Shown: positions 4,759-5,898 of the stretch, in pieces | Position numbering within the stretch: position 1 is the first letter of the stretch | How the letters are laid out: each line of letters opens with the position of its first letter | From: Hyphomicrobiales bacterium | GTDB lineage: Bacteria > Pseudomonadota > Alphaproteobacteria > Rhizobiales > Xanthobacteraceae | Direction of reading: 5' to 3' | NCBI GenBank assembly: GCA_017304505.1 | Contig: JAFKKQ010000109.1 | Location: 1 to 5,898, forward strand | DNA length: 5,898 nucleotides | The notes under the pieces: model-generated | Told to the model about the DNA's origin: nothing | The model's input: only the letters and a program-made list of their open reading frames with translations | The model's database searches: none | Translations under genes and position numbers: made by a program

Positions 4759-5898
4759 ATGGCTGAAGAGGTCGATCTGTTCGTTATCGGAGCGGGATCG
4801 GGCGGCGTGCGCGCCGCCCGCATCGCATCCGGCTACGGCGCTCGTGTGGCAATCGCGGAGGAGTATCGCGTCGGCGGCACCTGCGTCATCCGCGGCTGCG
4901 TTCCCAAGAAGCTCTTGGTGTACGCCTCACGCTTCGCCGATGAGTTCGAGGACGCCGCGGGTTACGGCTGGACGGTACCGACCCCCAAATTCGATTGGCC
5001 CACGCTCATCGCCAACAAGGATCGCGAGATCGCGCGGCTGGAGGCGGCCTACACCGCCAATCTCCAGCGCGCCAAGGTCGAGATCATCAAAAGCCGCGCG
5101 GTTCTGCTCGACCCGCACACGGTCAGGCTCACGGCAACCGGCGAAACCGTGCGCGCCAAGCACATCTTGATCGCGACCGGCGGCGCGCCTTCGCTCGGCA
5201 AGGAGATCGAGGGCTTCGAGCACATCATCTCGTCGAACGAGGCGTTTCATCTGCCGCAACGGCCCAAGCGAATCTTGATCCAGGGGGGCGGCTACATCGC
5301 CGTGGAGTTTGCCGGAATCTTCAACGGCCTCGGGTCCGAGGTGACACTGGTCTATCGCGGCGACAACATCCTGCGCGGATTCGACGACGACGTTCGCCAG
5401 CATCTGCGCACGGAGATGGAAAAGCGCGGCATCAAGATCATCACCAAGGCGGTGGTCGAGGGCATCGAGAAGGTGGACCACGGTCTGTGCGTCCAGCTTT
5501 CGGATCATGGGGGCGTCACGGTCGACCAGGTGATGTTTGCGACCGGCCGCCGGCCCAATGTCAAAGGCTTGGGACTCGAGGTCGCGGGCGTTGTGCTCAA
5601 CCCGACTGGCGGTATCGCCGTCAACGATTACTCGCAGACCAGCGTGCCGCACATCTACGCGGTGGGCGACGTCACCGACCGCATCGCATTGACGCCGGTG
5701 GCGATCCGCGAAGGGCATGCCTTTGCCGATACGGTGTTCGGCAACAAGCCGACGCGCGTCGATCATGCCCATGTCCCGACCGCGGTGTTCTCGGAGCCCG
5801 AATGCGGTGTGATCGGCCTCACCGAAACCGAAGCCTGTCGGCGACTGCTGAAGGTCGATATCTACAAGTCCACCTTCCGGCCGATGAAGGCGACGCTG
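4759..5898 (+). CDS. gor: Glutathione-disulfide reductase (3' end outside window)
   Basis: Cytoplasmic FAD enzyme that reduces glutathione disulfide with NADPH. The frame is open to the right edge: 380 codons of an expected 460 or so. Domains in order: FAD-binding VIGAGSGGVRAAR (residues 9-21); redox-active disulfide GGTCVIRGCVPKK (C42, C47); FAD contact ATGG (139-142); NADPH-binding QGGGYIAVEFAG (175-186); ATGRRP (261-266); second FAD motif YAVGDV (300-305). The dimerisation domain starts near VPTAVFSEPE (339-348). R200 and R206 in YRGDNILRGFD are the arginines that bind the 2'-phosphate of NADPH and mark glutathione reductase rather than NADH-dependent relatives. The C-terminal His-Glu pair that works on glutathione lies beyond the window. 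The CVIRGC form, rather than CVNVGC, is familiar from alphaproteobacterial and plant enzymes. It is the last visible gene of the probable rpiA-DUF2059-gor operon. No frameshift is seen in the visible part. Confidence 0.95.
   Translation, partial: MAEEVDLFVIGAGSGGVRAARIASGYGARVAIAEEYRVGGTCVIRGCVPKKLLVYASRFADEFEDAAGYGWTVPTPKFDWPTLIANKDREIARLEAAYTANLQRAKVEIIKSRAVLLDPHTVRLTATGETVRAKHILIATGGAPSLGKEIEGFEHIISSNEAFHLPQRPKRILIQGGGYIAVEFAGIFNGLGSEVTLVYRGDNILRGFDDDVRQHLRTEMEKRGIKIITKAVVEGIEKVDHGLCVQLSDHGGVTVDQVMFATGRRPNVKGLGLEVAGVVLNPTGGIAVNDYSQTSVPHIYAVGDVTDRIALTPVAIREGHAFADTVFGNKPTRVDHAHVPTAVFSEPECGVIGLTETEACRRLLKVDIYKSTFRPMKATL

Noticed and set aside
4927..5772. 281-codon open frame on the minus strand
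   Set aside because: It lies antisense to gor, whose motifs are intact; long antisense frames are common in G/C-rich genes and the translation shows no recognisable domain.

Overview
The window looks like an alphaproteobacterial chromosome, most likely from Hyphomicrobiales close to Bradyrhizobium/Rhodopseudomonas. The reasons are the G/C-rich coding sequence over the right two thirds, the protein flavour of the Gph, RpiA, DUF2059 and Gor homologues, and the gene order gph<>rpiA-DUF2059-gor, which I recall from that group but could not check here. The taxon is an inference.

Left part (1-1637): two plus-strand genes with clearly lower G+C than the rest (bases 61-120 have 28 G/C of 60; bases 5161-5220 have 40 of 60). 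The first is the C-terminal part of a family 2 glycosyltransferase cut by the window edge. Nine bases later comes a class I SAM-dependent methyltransferase. They look like the right-hand end of a surface-polysaccharide cluster, probably acquired horizontally.

Junction (1638-2025): an inverted repeat, a hairpin that could terminate transcription in both directions, and a tRNA-Val(CAC) gene on the minus strand with encoded CCA and a good promoter. The tRNA 3' end faces the low-G+C genes, the usual arrangement for an island inserted at a tRNA gene, but no integrase or repeated tRNA end is in view.

Right part (2026-5898): minus-strand genes for a PEGA-domain lipoprotein with a Pro/Ala/Lys-rich tail and for phosphoglycolate phosphatase (gph). 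Divergent from gph are plus-strand rpiA, a secreted DUF2059 protein and glutathione reductase (gor, running off the right edge). gph (2-phosphoglycolate salvage), rpiA (pentose phosphate/Calvin cycle) and gor (NADPH-dependent thiol redox) are housekeeping carbon and redox functions.

The most notable observation is that rpiA is broken. The expected start and first 12 or more residues are present in one frame, the protein resumes at IVGVPTSE in another frame, and the segment that should carry the GxGTGSTA phosphate-binding loop is missing (about 89 bases by comparison with remembered relatives). This is either a real pseudogene or an assembly/sequencing deletion. I see no CRISPR array, insertion sequence, defence island or clearly new system in the window.
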